A stretch of DNA of 64,000 bases from Niallia sp052318935. GTDB lineage: Bacteria; Bacillota; Bacilli; Bacillales; Cytobacillaceae. Each line of letters opens with the position of its first letter. The first letter of the stretch is position 1. Made by a program: the position numbers and the translations under genes. Positions 17,667 to 26,554 of the stretch are shown one piece after another. The stretch is from NCBI GenBank assembly GCA_052318935.1, contig JBQRKO010000008.1, one strand, 5' to 3'. The notes beneath the pieces were generated by a model. That model did no database searches. It saw only the letters and a list, made by a program, of their open reading frames with translations, and was not told the origin of the DNA.

Positions 17667-20261
17667 TTATTTTACAACATAGTCAGTATCGCTAACATTT
17701 AACTTCAATATCTCTGATAACTTTGCTCTTAATCTTTTTTCTTCTTCACTTCCTGTTGTTTTCATTCGGATAAATGGAATATTATATTTTTTTAAAATCT
17801 CATCCTTCATATGATCACGCTTTTGCTGCGCTATATTATTTGTATGATAGGCATGTCCATCTACTTCCACCACTAAAACAGGCATCTTATCCACCTTATT
17901 AAAAATAACAAAATCTGTATGTGTTAGTATGTTTTTTACATACTTATATTCTTCCTTCGTTAATTTGGACGGATCTCTAATTAACATGCTTAAAGGTTGA
18001 TGGATAACCGAGCTTAATCCTTGAAATTCTGGAGAATCTAACACCTTTTCTATTACTCTATTCATTAGGATTTCAGATTGATAAAGTGAAACTTTTTTAC
18101 TTTTTTTCATCACTTCTAACAGCTTTTCGGAGTAGCTGCTATAAAGGAGATCAAAAACAGAATAGATTTGGCTTTCAATAATTTCAAAATTATTATATTG
18201 AATATATCTTACTAGGTCTCCAATATTTGTTCCTTTCCATTCTTCACTATTTTCTGCTGTTAGAACGATTAATTGATGGACAGCACGTGATACAGCCACA
18301 TTAATCAAATTAGATTGATCCACAAAATCATTCGCTTTAATATTATTTGCGACGGTACTTAAAATAATGGCATCTTTTTCTCTTCCTTGGAATTTATGGA
18401 CAGTATCCGCTTCCGCTTGTAAATTTCTATCTTCTATCTCCTTTTGCAGTTCATTCACCTGCGTTCGATAGGGGGAGATAATTCCAACTGTTTGCTTTCC
18501 TTTATTTAACTTCTGTTCTGGAATAATTTCTTTAAATACTACATCTATCTGCCGTTGATTGAACTTTTCTCTTTCATGATTTCCTTTAACTGTTTTATAT
18601 AAAATAAGTGGCATATCATCCGCTTGTTCCTTTGTTAAAACAATTAATTCATTGTTATAAAATTTTTGATTACAGAAACCAATAATTTTCGGATGACAGC
18701 GATAATGCTCTTTTAATAACGTTTTCGGGATAGTTTTATATAACGCTAAAATGGAGGATAATAGGCTATGATTCCCATAATCATAAGCTGCTTTTATTTG
18801 ATAGTTTAGAAATATTTGTTCCGCTTTCTCTTTATCCTTGCTTGAAACAACATTTGGCAACTGTTTTACATCGCCAACAATTACGGCATTTTTTGCACAA
18901 GATAATGCTAAACCACCTGTGACGAGATCGACTTGTGAAGCTTCATCTACAATCATATAATCAAATAAATGTTTTTTCCCTGCACTGTTTCTTAAAGAAT
19001 GCGTTGTACTGAGTATTACTGGATACTCGCTAAGAAAAGAATCAACGGCAGAATAAAGAACGGATTTTGTAAATATTTTTCTTGTTGTTCCATTTCTATA
19101 CTTAGCCGCTAATTTTGCTTTAAATAAAACCATAGAATTGTGGGCATAGGCTTTCATTTCCTTCTCAAACTCGAAATTTTTAAGCTTTTTTGATAGAGTA
19201 TCAATTTGCTTGTTCATTTCTCTTAATTTCGTTTCATAATACATTTTGTATAAAAAAGTAATCACAACTTCTGGAGGGTGTTTATAGATATGAAAGTTGT
19301 ACACGCCATGCACGAACAAGTTGTATACTTTACTTTGCACCGTAACTCTTCCGTTTGCTTCTATATTACGTATATAACCTTGCAATATTGCTAATATTTT
19401 ATCTGCACTAAATCGGAAAAAAGTTCGAAATTGAAAGGTTTGAAAATCCAATGCCGTATAATATTGCTGAAAATATTTATGCTCCGTTTTCAGATCCGTT
19501 AAGCTTTGTTTTAATTTGGCTAGTTTATTTTGATCTTCTAGCATCTCATTTAATTGTTTACTAGATTCATTTAAATTGCTTCTGATTTGTAGATACTGAT
19601 CTTGGGACAACGACCAATTGTTCATATCCGGATATGCTTCTTTTTGTTCAGCAAAGAATTTATCCTGATTTTCCTTATTCCCTAAATAAGCAGCAATAAA
19701 ATCGACACCATACTTCTGCAACTTTTCCAAAATATTCGCTGTTGCAGCATTATTATTAGAAACAACTGCAACTGTTTGATTATTTATAATGGCATTCGCA
19801 ATTATATTTAGAATTGTTTGTGTTTTCCCTGTACCCGGTGGTCCTTCAATCACACTAAGCTGATTAGAAAAAGCACATTCTGTTGCTAACTTCTGACTAT
19901 TATTAAAGCCAAAAGGGAAAATCAATTGTTCTTGTTTTTTTAACTGTCTTATCTTTTTTCCTTCTAAATATGTGGAAAGAATACTCGTTGGGTTAGGAGG
20001 TGATATCTCATTATACTGCTTTCCTAAAAAAGTAATTTCGTTAATATTTTGGCTTTTTTTATTCAATTGATTGGCAAGTTCTTTTAAATATTCAAATGTA
20101 CTACCTGAAGTTTTATCATTTATACATTTCGTTTCTCGTTTTCTTGATTCATATACTTTTGTTTGTTCATCTGAAAATTCCACTTTTATATACACTCCAA
20201 ATGTAATATTTTTTACATAAATTGCAGGTTTCAGGATTAATCTCTTTGGATTAGTAAACAC
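17667..20261 (-). CDS. SF1 helicase (AAA_11/AAA_12 type) with Vsr-like nuclease domain
   Basis: An 864-residue DNA2/Upf1-like helicase. Walker A is GPPGTGKT at 140-147. Later motifs are VDEASQVD, GDVKQLPNV, EHYRCHPK, HKFQGREKDAI and NVAVSRAV. A coiled-coil-rich insert lies between the two helicase halves (about 200-390). The C-terminus (VLVVEVDGHAYH, then a tail IPFIRMKTTG) matches the Vsr/DUF559-type PD-(D/E)XK fold. The GTG start at 20261 is the first possible in frame, with only a weak GGAAAG upstream, so the start is uncertain. Ends 93 nt before the DUF2075 operon. Confidence 0.85.
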   Translation of the reverse strand: MFTNPKRLILKPAIYVKNITFGVYIKVEFSDEQTKVYESRKRETKCINDKTSGSTFEYLKELANQLNKKSQNINEITFLGKQYNEISPPNPTSILSTYLEGKKIRQLKKQEQLIFPFGFNNSQKLATECAFSNQLSVIEGPPGTGKTQTILNIIANAIINNQTVAVVSNNNAATANILEKLQKYGVDFIAAYLGNKENQDKFFAEQKEAYPDMNNWSLSQDQYLQIRSNLNESSKQLNEMLEDQNKLAKLKQSLTDLKTEHKYFQQYYTALDFQTFQFRTFFRFSADKILAILQGYIRNIEANGRVTVQSKVYNLFVHGVYNFHIYKHPPEVVITFLYKMYYETKLREMNKQIDTLSKKLKNFEFEKEMKAYAHNSMVLFKAKLAAKYRNGTTRKIFTKSVLYSAVDSFLSEYPVILSTTHSLRNSAGKKHLFDYMIVDEASQVDLVTGGLALSCAKNAVIVGDVKQLPNVVSSKDKEKAEQIFLNYQIKAAYDYGNHSLLSSILALYKTIPKTLLKEHYRCHPKIIGFCNQKFYNNELIVLTKEQADDMPLILYKTVKGNHEREKFNQRQIDVVFKEIIPEQKLNKGKQTVGIISPYRTQVNELQKEIEDRNLQAEADTVHKFQGREKDAIILSTVANNIKANDFVDQSNLINVAVSRAVHQLIVLTAENSEEWKGTNIGDLVRYIQYNNFEIIESQIYSVFDLLYSSYSEKLLEVMKKSKKVSLYQSEILMNRVIEKVLDSPEFQGLSSVIHQPLSMLIRDPSKLTKEEYKYVKNILTHTDFVIFNKVDKMPVLVVEVDGHAYHTNNIAQQKRDHMKDEILKKYNIPFIRMKTTGSEEEKRLRAKLSEILKLNVSDTDYVVK

Positions 20262-20491
20262 TTTTGTTCAATTCTTTCCGTTAAAAAATAAGGTTATCAT
20301 TCTCATTTAACTTAGGTTTTACCTCTTGCTATCTCATTAGGAATAATGAATGGAGCATCTTATACATTTTCTTCTATCGTATAAATATTTTCTATTAAAT
20401 GGATATTACATTACTACTATTATTAACTAATTTATGCATATTGACTAGTTAAATTTAACTATAACAACGAATTCATTTCCCAAAAAGAAAA

Positions 20492-20516
20492 GCAGAGCAA
20501 CCATCCGTTGCTCTGC
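20492..20516 (-). terminator. Rho-independent terminator of thioredoxin-like gene
   Basis: GCAGAGCAAC pairs with GTTGCTCTGC across a 5-nt loop. On the minus strand it is followed by TTTTCTTTTT. The stretch 20262-20491 shows no gene and is very AT-rich; it holds the promoter region of the SF1 helicase gene. Confidence 0.8.
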
Positions 20517-20523
20517 CCCCCAC

Positions 20524-21078
20524 TTACCCCTGCAATTTACTTTTTAGGCTTGCATATACATAAGACCACATATCCGTATTATTCACATAAGTATCCACTA
20601 TTTTCTCATGAACGGCTTGTTGCTTTTCTTCAAATGTTGGATCATCTTTGGCAGGTAGATCTGCACGAAGTTCCGTTACAAAGGCCTGTACTTCAGGCGC
20701 CCGCGGTCCCCACACTGCTTGCTCTTTCCCTTCTTTATCAATAAAGACAAAGATTGGAATAGCTCGTGCGGTTCCATTTGTTAAATATTGATCCATCAAT
20801 TCTAAGTTGCTATCTCTTAAAAGCACACTTGCTCGAATCCCCGCTTTGTCTGCAAGCTTTGATAAAATCGGCACGTTCATCATGGCATCTCCGCACCAAT
20901 CTTCTGTAAGCACAATAACTCGTAGTTCTTTTCGACGCAGCTCATCGAAGAATGCATTATCACTAGGAAACTCAAACCCTTCGTAAATCTTTTGCAAGTT
21001 CTCTTTGTTTGTTGTCATAGCATCTATGTATGCTTCAATCGTTGTACCCTTGTCATACCATTCATTTAATGTTGTCAT
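20524..21078 (-). CDS. thioredoxin-family protein
   Basis: A 184-residue thioredoxin-fold protein. The active-site region is VIVLTEDWCGDAM, with a single redox cysteine (WCGD) instead of the classic CxxC. A cis-proline region (ARAIPIFVFID) follows. This single-cysteine group is common in Bacillus and poorly characterised; a role in thiol redox balance is inferred. AGGAGG precedes the ATG. It has its own terminator and appears to be a resident housekeeping gene between two defence blocks. Confidence 0.9.
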   Translation of the reverse strand: MTTLNEWYDKGTTIEAYIDAMTTNKENLQKIYEGFEFPSDNAFFDELRRKELRVIVLTEDWCGDAMMNVPILSKLADKAGIRASVLLRDSNLELMDQYLTNGTARAIPIFVFIDKEGKEQAVWGPRAPEVQAFVTELRADLPAKDDPTFEEKQQAVHEKIVDTYVNNTDMWSYVYASLKSKLQG

Positions 21079-21237
21079 GAAAAGCCTCCTAAAAATGTTG
21101 TCCTAGACCTACTATACCATACGAAACGAAAGTGATTGATGAAAAAGGTTACTAAGACATTTTCCCAACTTTTGTCCGTTGGGGTACCTGGCAATCGTAT
21201 CTATATGATAAAGAACTATCCTTAAGGAGGAGCATGA

Positions 21238-21324
21238 TTGAAACCGTCGCTAAAAGTCCAGATTAAAGATATAATAGATAAAACAAATAAAAGAGGGGAA
21301 AGAACAGTCAAAGGTAGTTTATAA
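21238..21324 (+). pseudogene. possible 5' stub of a gene cut by the IS607-type element
   Basis: TTG at 21238 has AAGGAGG seven nt upstream and opens a 28-codon frame (LKPSLKVQIKDIIDKTNKRG...) that stops in the element's left end. It may be the start of the gene whose 3' part lies at 22790-23149. The join cannot be proven from the sequence. Confidence 0.3.
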
Positions 21325-21391
21325 AAGTTCATAAAAACTTCTTATTTTATTATATTCTTTATTTTTATAATAAAACTAAGAGGTGAGATTA

Positions 21392-21556
21392 ATGAGATAC
21401 TATTCAATAGATGAATTTACTAAATGGATAGGAAAAACAACAAAAACATTAAGAAATTGGGAAAAACAAAATACTTTCAAACCATATTATGCGACAGAAG
21501 GGTATTGTACAGTTATTTCGCGACAAAAAGATGATGAAGAAGTTGATGAAAAGTGA
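21392..21556 (+). pseudogene. tnpA: IS607 TnpA remnant (MerR-like HTH only)
   Basis: A 54-residue product. Residues 3-33 match the MerR-type DNA-binding domain at the start of IS607 serine recombinases (YYSIDEFTKWIGKTTKTLRN, then KPYYATEGY). The roughly 130-residue catalytic domain is missing, and the frame continues straight into a KDDEEVDEK tail overlapping tnpB. An in-frame internal deletion is the simplest explanation. GAGGTGAG lies upstream of the ATG, so the stub could still be made and bind DNA. Confidence 0.7.
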
Positions 21557-22671
21557 TCCTTGCAAAGAAAATAAGGATAAAACCAACGAAAGAACAGGAA
21601 CATCAGCTTTGGAAATCAGTAGGAACAGCTCGCTGGGCATATAACTGGACATTAGGGAAACAAGAAGAAAATTATAAGAACGGTGGTAAATTTATATCTG
21701 ATGAATTCCTGCGTAAAGAATTGACTGTTTTAAAACAAACGGAAGAATATTCTTGGTTGTATGATGTATCAAATAATATTACAAAACAAGCAATCAAAGA
21801 TGCTTGTGATGCGTATAAGAAATTCTTTAATAATCAAGCAAATAAACCACGTTTCAAAAGCAAGAAAAAATCAATACCATCTTTTTATAATGACCCTATC
21901 AAGTTAAAAGTCAAAAAGAATAAAGTATTAATTGAAAAAGTTGGCTGGATTAAAACATCTGAACTTTTGCCAAAGGGTGTAAAGTACTTCAATCCAAGAA
22001 TCAGTTTTGATGGTAAGTACTGGTATTTGTCTGTTGGAATGGAAGAAGGAATAAAATCAACGGAATTAACAGATGTTTCGCTTGGAATTGATGTTGGCGT
22101 GAAAGAACTAGCAGTATGTTCAGATGGTAGAAAGTTTAAAAACATGAACAAAACAAAAGCAGTAAAAAAGGCAGAAAAACGCCTTCGCAGGTTGCAGATT
22201 CAAGTTTCTCGGAAATATAAGCTGAATAAGGAGGGAGACCGTTTTGTCAAAACGAGCAACATTTTAAAAATCGAAAGGAATGTGCGGAACCTACATAGAA
22301 GATTATCGAATATCAGAACCAATTATCTTCATCAAACGACTAATGATATCGTGAAAACCAAACCATATCGAATTGTCATGGAAACCTTGAACATTAAAGG
22401 AATGATGAAGAATAAGCATTTGTCTGAATCGATTGCCAAACAAGGCTTATACGAATTCAAACGACAAATCCAGTATAAATGTGAGAAGCATGGGATTGAA
22501 TTTGTGGAGGCTGATAAATGGTATCCATCTTCTAAAATGTGTTCATGTTGTGGAACGGTTAAAAAGAATCTAAAGCTATCTGACCGAATATATCAATGTG
22601 ATTGTGGTCTTGTAATGGATAGAGATTTGAACGCTTCTATCAACTTATCACATTATCAATTAGCAAATTAA
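21553..22671 (+). CDS. tnpB: TnpB RNA-guided nuclease of IS607-type element
   Basis: TnpB is an RNA-guided DNA nuclease, ancestor of Cas12, that uses an omega-RNA from the element's right end. This 372-residue copy looks intact. RuvC residues D180 (GIDVGVKEL), E277 (IVMETLN) and the D in MDRDLNAS near 358 are present. The zinc finger has C330, C333, C349 and C351. GTG start overlaps the tnpA stub stop. An omega-RNA would be expected across the gene's 3' end and 22672-22782. Could be a retained nuclease in a dead transposon. Confidence 0.92.
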   Translation: MILAKKIRIKPTKEQEHQLWKSVGTARWAYNWTLGKQEENYKNGGKFISDEFLRKELTVLKQTEEYSWLYDVSNNITKQAIKDACDAYKKFFNNQANKPRFKSKKKSIPSFYNDPIKLKVKKNKVLIEKVGWIKTSELLPKGVKYFNPRISFDGKYWYLSVGMEEGIKSTELTDVSLGIDVGVKELAVCSDGRKFKNMNKTKAVKKAEKRLRRLQIQVSRKYKLNKEGDRFVKTSNILKIERNVRNLHRRLSNIRTNYLHQTTNDIVKTKPYRIVMETLNIKGMMKNKHLSESIAKQGLYEFKRQIQYKCEKHGIEFVEADKWYPSSKMCSCCGTVKKNLKLSDRIYQCDCGLVMDRDLNASINLSHYQLAN

Positions 22672-22790
22672 CACATTAAACGTTACTTGCTAATATGTAG
22701 GATTCGTTGTATCCGAATTTACGCCCTCGGAGTGTTATATCAAACGAAAGTAGCTTCGGCAAAATCGGACACGAAGAACAGGGAAATAAA
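22672..22790 (+). ncRNA. candidate omega-RNA 3' region of the TnpB element
   Basis: Known TnpB systems take their guide RNA from the 3' end of tnpB and the right end of the element. This non-coding stretch after the stop contains GC-rich segments able to pair (for example GCCCTCGGAG and CTTCGGC) and runs to ACAGGGAAATAAAC. If so, the guide would begin just after about 22783. This is inferred from position only. Confidence 0.35.
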
Positions 22791-23149
22791 CAAACTTTAT
22801 AGATTTTTATAAGGTTTTGGCAACGGCGTTCCAAAATGGAAACCCAGAAGTGATACTTATCATTTTCATAAACGAAAGAACAGAAAACAAAATACCAGCT
22901 GACTGGGAACTTAAAGACTACAGCAACTTGATTATGAATATAATGAATAATATTGATAACGACATTCATCTCTATCACTTGCAAACTTTTGAGCAGGAAT
23001 ACTTTGTTTTTGATGATGGTTATTGGATCGTGATTATTGGTGCTAACAGAATAGTGGATACTGCTTTTTATTGTAATAATACAAAAAATTATTTACATCC
23101 AAATAAAGGTTATAAATATTTAGGGAAAGTAAGGGAGGTATTGGAATGA
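22790..23149 (+). pseudogene. 3' part of a gene cut by the IS607-type element
   Basis: The frame is open from 22790 with no ribosome site at its candidate TTG (22817). It encodes about 119 residues including PEVILIIFINERTENKIPAD and FVFDDGYWIVIIGANRIVD. It ends in an ATGA overlap with the next gene, so it was the first gene of a two-gene unit. I do not recognise the family. The 5' part is probably beyond the element. Confidence 0.55.
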
Positions 23150-23475
23150 GTATGTATATGCAGGATATTCTTAATTACGGTGAAGATGTTAACGATTTTG
23201 AAATCAGTCCATTTGAAAGTGTACAGATGTTGCACAATAGAAGTGAAATTCAAACGGTGTTTCATGAATTAAGCTTAGAAGAACAACAACTTCTTGCTGA
23301 ATATGACGCACACCTATTCAAGAATGTACACAAGATGTACCGACATATTAAAAAAGCATATGATTTTAACTTATCCAATCAGCCTAATGACGAATGGTGG
23401 TGGCATTTGGATAAAGTGATGAAAGGGACCATTAAAGTCGGATTAACAACAGGAATAGGTGGCAAAGTTATGTAA
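23146..23475 (+). CDS. hypothetical protein (109 aa)
   Basis: Starts at the ATG overlapping the previous stop by 4 nt, with AGGGAGG upstream. The 109-residue product has a helical central part (VFHELSLEEQQLLAEYDAHL, VHKMYRHIKKAYDF) and a glycine-rich end. There is no signal peptide or known motif. Coupling to the upstream frame suggests the two proteins acted together, as in toxin/antitoxin or immunity pairs, but nothing proves that. Confidence 0.6.
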   Translation: MSMYMQDILNYGEDVNDFEISPFESVQMLHNRSEIQTVFHELSLEEQQLLAEYDAHLFKNVHKMYRHIKKAYDFNLSNQPNDEWWWHLDKVMKGTIKVGLTTGIGGKVM

Positions 23476-23616
23476 AGAGCCACCTGTCACTCAGGTTCCT
23501 AGATCTATTTACTACTATATTAGTGTACTTTATATATAAATAAATATTGTTACATTTTATATAACAAAATTGAGCTTATCACGGGCTTCACCTTCTATTT
23601 ACGATAAACCAATGTG

Positions 23617-23679
23617 AAAAAGAACGTTTTAGGAAAACGGTGGAGAGCATCCTCAATTTTCCTAAAGCGTTCTTTTTTT
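23617..23679. terminator. long hairpin terminator
   Basis: AAAGAACG-TTTTAGGAAAA pairs with TTTTCCTAAAGCGTTCTTT over a 23-nt loop, followed by TTTTTTT on the plus strand. It lies between two convergent genes and can serve both. Confidence 0.8.
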
Positions 23680-23685
23680 GTCAGG

Positions 23686-24174
23686 TTATTCTTTAAACTC
23701 TTCAAACTCCCTATTTTCTCCACCTGGATCAGCTAAACTATACGAGTTTTTTACTGAATAAACTATTTTTTCACCGTTTAAAGAGTTGATATCTATTTCT
23801 ACAACTGTCTTTTTAATACCACCATCAATATATGCAAGAAATGCTGTGTACTTCTTTCCATTTTTATTATAAGAAGCCCTCACATTATAATCTGAATTGG
23901 GTGGTACATACTTGATATTATAGGAAAGAGTTTCACCATTTCTTAGCTTTGGAAACTTGATTAAAGGAATATTATATTCACCTTCTAGATATAATTCTAA
24001 TTCTGGAGTTTCTGATTTATAGAGGTTTGTTACTGAAATATTTACTCCATTTCGGTATGCGTCATACTCGCTTTCATCCAAATGAAATACTTGGATTACT
24101 GCTAATGCTAATATAACTAAAAAAATAGATATTGATAGAAAAAGAAAAAATTTGTTTCTTATTAACATTTTCAT
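23686..24174 (-). CDS. membrane-anchored hypothetical protein
   Basis: A 162-residue protein. One hydrophobic segment at residues 8-29 (FFLFLSISIFLVILALAVIQ) acts as signal anchor. The rest is a likely extracellular beta-rich domain with SVTNLYKSETPELELYLEGE and a conserved-looking YNVRASYNKNGKKYTAF. No catalytic motif. The gene has GGCGGG upstream and faces the terminator at 23617. It lies downstream of the Shango locus on the same strand, 247 nt beyond it, with no evident link. The gap 24175-24421 holds no gene. Confidence 0.7.
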   Translation of the reverse strand: MKMLIRNKFFLFLSISIFLVILALAVIQVFHLDESEYDAYRNGVNISVTNLYKSETPELELYLEGEYNIPLIKFPKLRNGETLSYNIKYVPPNSDYNVRASYNKNGKKYTAFLAYIDGGIKKTVVEIDINSLNGEKIVYSVKNSYSLADPGGENREFEEFKE

Positions 24175-24421
24175 CCCGCCTAAAATTGTCTAATTTCCTC
24201 TTTGTATTTTTCGTCATTCTGATTACTTTCTTCACAATAAACTAAATTAACCTATGCTCCCATTAACAATGATTTTCCCATTTATTAAAGTAATAACTTA
24301 TGCCATCCCTTATAAGACATTACTTTAGCATCCTTTGAATTTGATTTTCTGCTTACTCTATTCTCCAACTGAGAGACAGGAACACTAAATGTATATTACT
24401 CGTTTCTCAAGGAGACCCCTT

Positions 24422-26548
24422 CTATTTAACCACTACCTCAAACTCCCGCAAGAACTCCAATACACCTTCAATATCAATCCTCTTCTCCATATGCATCTTC
24501 CTCTGCAATTCTTCATTCAAATAAACAGAGAACTTAGAAGTAAATTCTTCATCTGCAAAGGTATATGTAATTAGCTCATCTCGCTGCCATTCTTTGTTCT
24601 TCATTTGCATGAGGGTAGAAGCTATATCTTTTTTAGTTGCGAACGTTATTCTTCCTATCCCATCAATTGTTTCGACGTCTACACCAAAATACCGGAGCAT
24701 CCATACCAATGTTTGCGAAATAATTGTTCCTGTATATGTTTCAAATAAATAAGATTGTCTATCTCTCCATATCACTCGTTGCTTGGGAGTAATGTTCGCA
24801 AACTGGTATTTTTTTCGGATATCGGCTAGTGCTATGTTTGCTGCTTCATTTGCGTAGGGAAATAGATTCTCTGAGCAAAGAATCTCCATCATTTTTTCGC
24901 CGATTCGTTTATGGATGGCTCTTCCTCCACCTTGATAGACTGGCTTTTTCCCATCAACTGCTTTGGTTACATATATTTTATTTCTTTCGTCGTCGATATC
25001 TTTGATCTTCCAGAGCTTACCTGCCAGAATCAAGTTGTCCCCTATGTTATAAAAGCCGCTTTTATCTACCTTTCCGATTTTTTTGATCCCTTCTAGCACT
25101 TCGTATTCTTCGGCTGTTTGAAAAACGGAATAAAAATCTTGGCTTCGCAGTATTCTTTCTCCCTCTATGCCAACGATTAATTCATGGGAACCCTTGATTA
25201 GCTCTAAATAATCTTTTTCAATCATATGATTTATTAACTTTTGTATCTCAATCGTATCGTAATCCATAAAGATATGGTTCTTTTCTAGTGTTTCTAATAT
25301 ATCTGTATACATCAATCCGTTATGTTCTTGGCAAATCGAAATAATTTGCTGAAAAAGGACATCATATGCGGCTTCATACCCTGTTGCCGGTTCAATCCAT
25401 TTTTCTTTTGCCAACTCCATTACAGCTAGTGATTGCAGCAAGCTATCATCATTTGTTGTATAAAGCTGGAGCATATGGTCAGAATCTGCATTTCTTCCTG
25501 ATCTACCTAATCGTTGTTTTAAGGAAGAGACAGTAAAAGTGCTGTCCTCTTGAATGACAATATCTATATCACCAATGTCGATTCCTAATTCAAGAGAGCT
25601 AGTGGCTACAACACTCTTTGGCAATCTTGTATCGGACATCGTTTTCTCTACATATTCTCTTTCTTTTTTATCAATGGAAGAATGATGGGCAAGATAAGTT
25701 TCCCCTACTCCCTCTCTTGCTGCTAATTTATTTAATTGAACCGTTGTTTCTTCGACCGCTCCTCTGCTGTTGCAAAAAATAATCGCTTTATATTCTCTTG
25801 TTAATAACCGCATATCTTCAAATAATTCTACCGTTTTTTTGCCGCTTTCATCTGCTGGAAAATGCATCAGGCTATACTGCATTCCTTTATCATTTCCTTC
25901 AGCTTTCACTATTTCTACATTATTTGGATTTTTCGCATTGACCCATTTTTTTACTAAATCAAAATTATCAATCGTTGCCGATAAACCGATTATGCGTGGA
26001 GCCGTTTCTGTATACTGTTCCATTCTGGATAATAAGGAACGTAGGTGAACCCCTCTTTCCGTATCAATAAAAGAATGAATTTCATCAATTACGATAAAAC
26101 TTATTTGTTTAAAAATCTGTTTTATTTGATTTGTCCTATTCACAAATAAGCTTTCGATTGATTCTGGCGTAATTTGCAAAATGCCACTTGGACTTTTGAT
26201 GATTTTTTTCTTTTTATGTGCATCTACATCTCCATGCCAGCGATGAATCGCAATGTCGCAGTATTCACATAATTTTTCAATCCGATTAAATTGGTTGTTT
26301 ATTAACGCTTTTAATGGAGAAATATACATAACCTTTATATGATGCTCTGCTTCTTTTTCTACCAAAGAAAGGATTGGTAAAAAAGCTGCTTCCGTTTTTC
26401 CAGAAGCAGTTCCTGAGGATACAATCACATCATCATTTGTATTCATAATAACTGGGATGGTTTGATCTTGAATGGGAGTTAAATTTGTCCATTTCATACT
26501 CCATATTTTCTTTTGCATCGAAGGAGATAATTGTTCAAAAGCACTCAT
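24422..26548 (-). CDS. sngC: Shango-type DEAD/DEAH helicase SngC (Lhr-like)
   Basis: A 708-residue SF2 helicase of the Lhr-like group. Q-motif TPIQDQTIP, Walker A SSGTASGKT (44-52), DEIH at 155-158, GLSATI, SSLELGIDIGDID and motif VI LKQRLGRSGRN are present. The C-terminal 250 residues are not a known nuclease. It starts 6 nt after the ATPase gene with GGAGGGG upstream, as third gene of the unit. TerB-family protein plus ATPase plus helicase matches the described Shango anti-phage system. A decayed second copy of part of this gene lies at 31147-31336. Confidence 0.83.
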   Translation of the reverse strand: MSAFEQLSPSMQKKIWSMKWTNLTPIQDQTIPVIMNTNDDVIVSSGTASGKTEAAFLPILSLVEKEAEHHIKVMYISPLKALINNQFNRIEKLCEYCDIAIHRWHGDVDAHKKKKIIKSPSGILQITPESIESLFVNRTNQIKQIFKQISFIVIDEIHSFIDTERGVHLRSLLSRMEQYTETAPRIIGLSATIDNFDLVKKWVNAKNPNNVEIVKAEGNDKGMQYSLMHFPADESGKKTVELFEDMRLLTREYKAIIFCNSRGAVEETTVQLNKLAAREGVGETYLAHHSSIDKKEREYVEKTMSDTRLPKSVVATSSLELGIDIGDIDIVIQEDSTFTVSSLKQRLGRSGRNADSDHMLQLYTTNDDSLLQSLAVMELAKEKWIEPATGYEAAYDVLFQQIISICQEHNGLMYTDILETLEKNHIFMDYDTIEIQKLINHMIEKDYLELIKGSHELIVGIEGERILRSQDFYSVFQTAEEYEVLEGIKKIGKVDKSGFYNIGDNLILAGKLWKIKDIDDERNKIYVTKAVDGKKPVYQGGGRAIHKRIGEKMMEILCSENLFPYANEAANIALADIRKKYQFANITPKQRVIWRDRQSYLFETYTGTIISQTLVWMLRYFGVDVETIDGIGRITFATKKDIASTLMQMKNKEWQRDELITYTFADEEFTSKFSVYLNEELQRKMHMEKRIDIEGVLEFLREFEVVVK

Positions 26549-26554
26549 TCCACA

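Larger units (their letters stand above)
21300..22782 (+). mobile_element. IS607-type element with defective TnpA
   Basis: Contains a MerR-like stub of tnpA overlapping an intact tnpB by 4 nt. The exact ends are not clear. A GG pair, the usual IS607 target, occurs at both the left (AAGAGGGG) and right (ACAGGGAAA) edges. The serine recombinase domain is absent, so self-transposition is not expected. Confidence 0.6.

Noticed and set aside
22676..22984. 102-codon minus-strand frame downstream of tnpB
   Set aside because: It runs antisense through the element end and the interrupted gene; no ribosome site and no recognisable protein.
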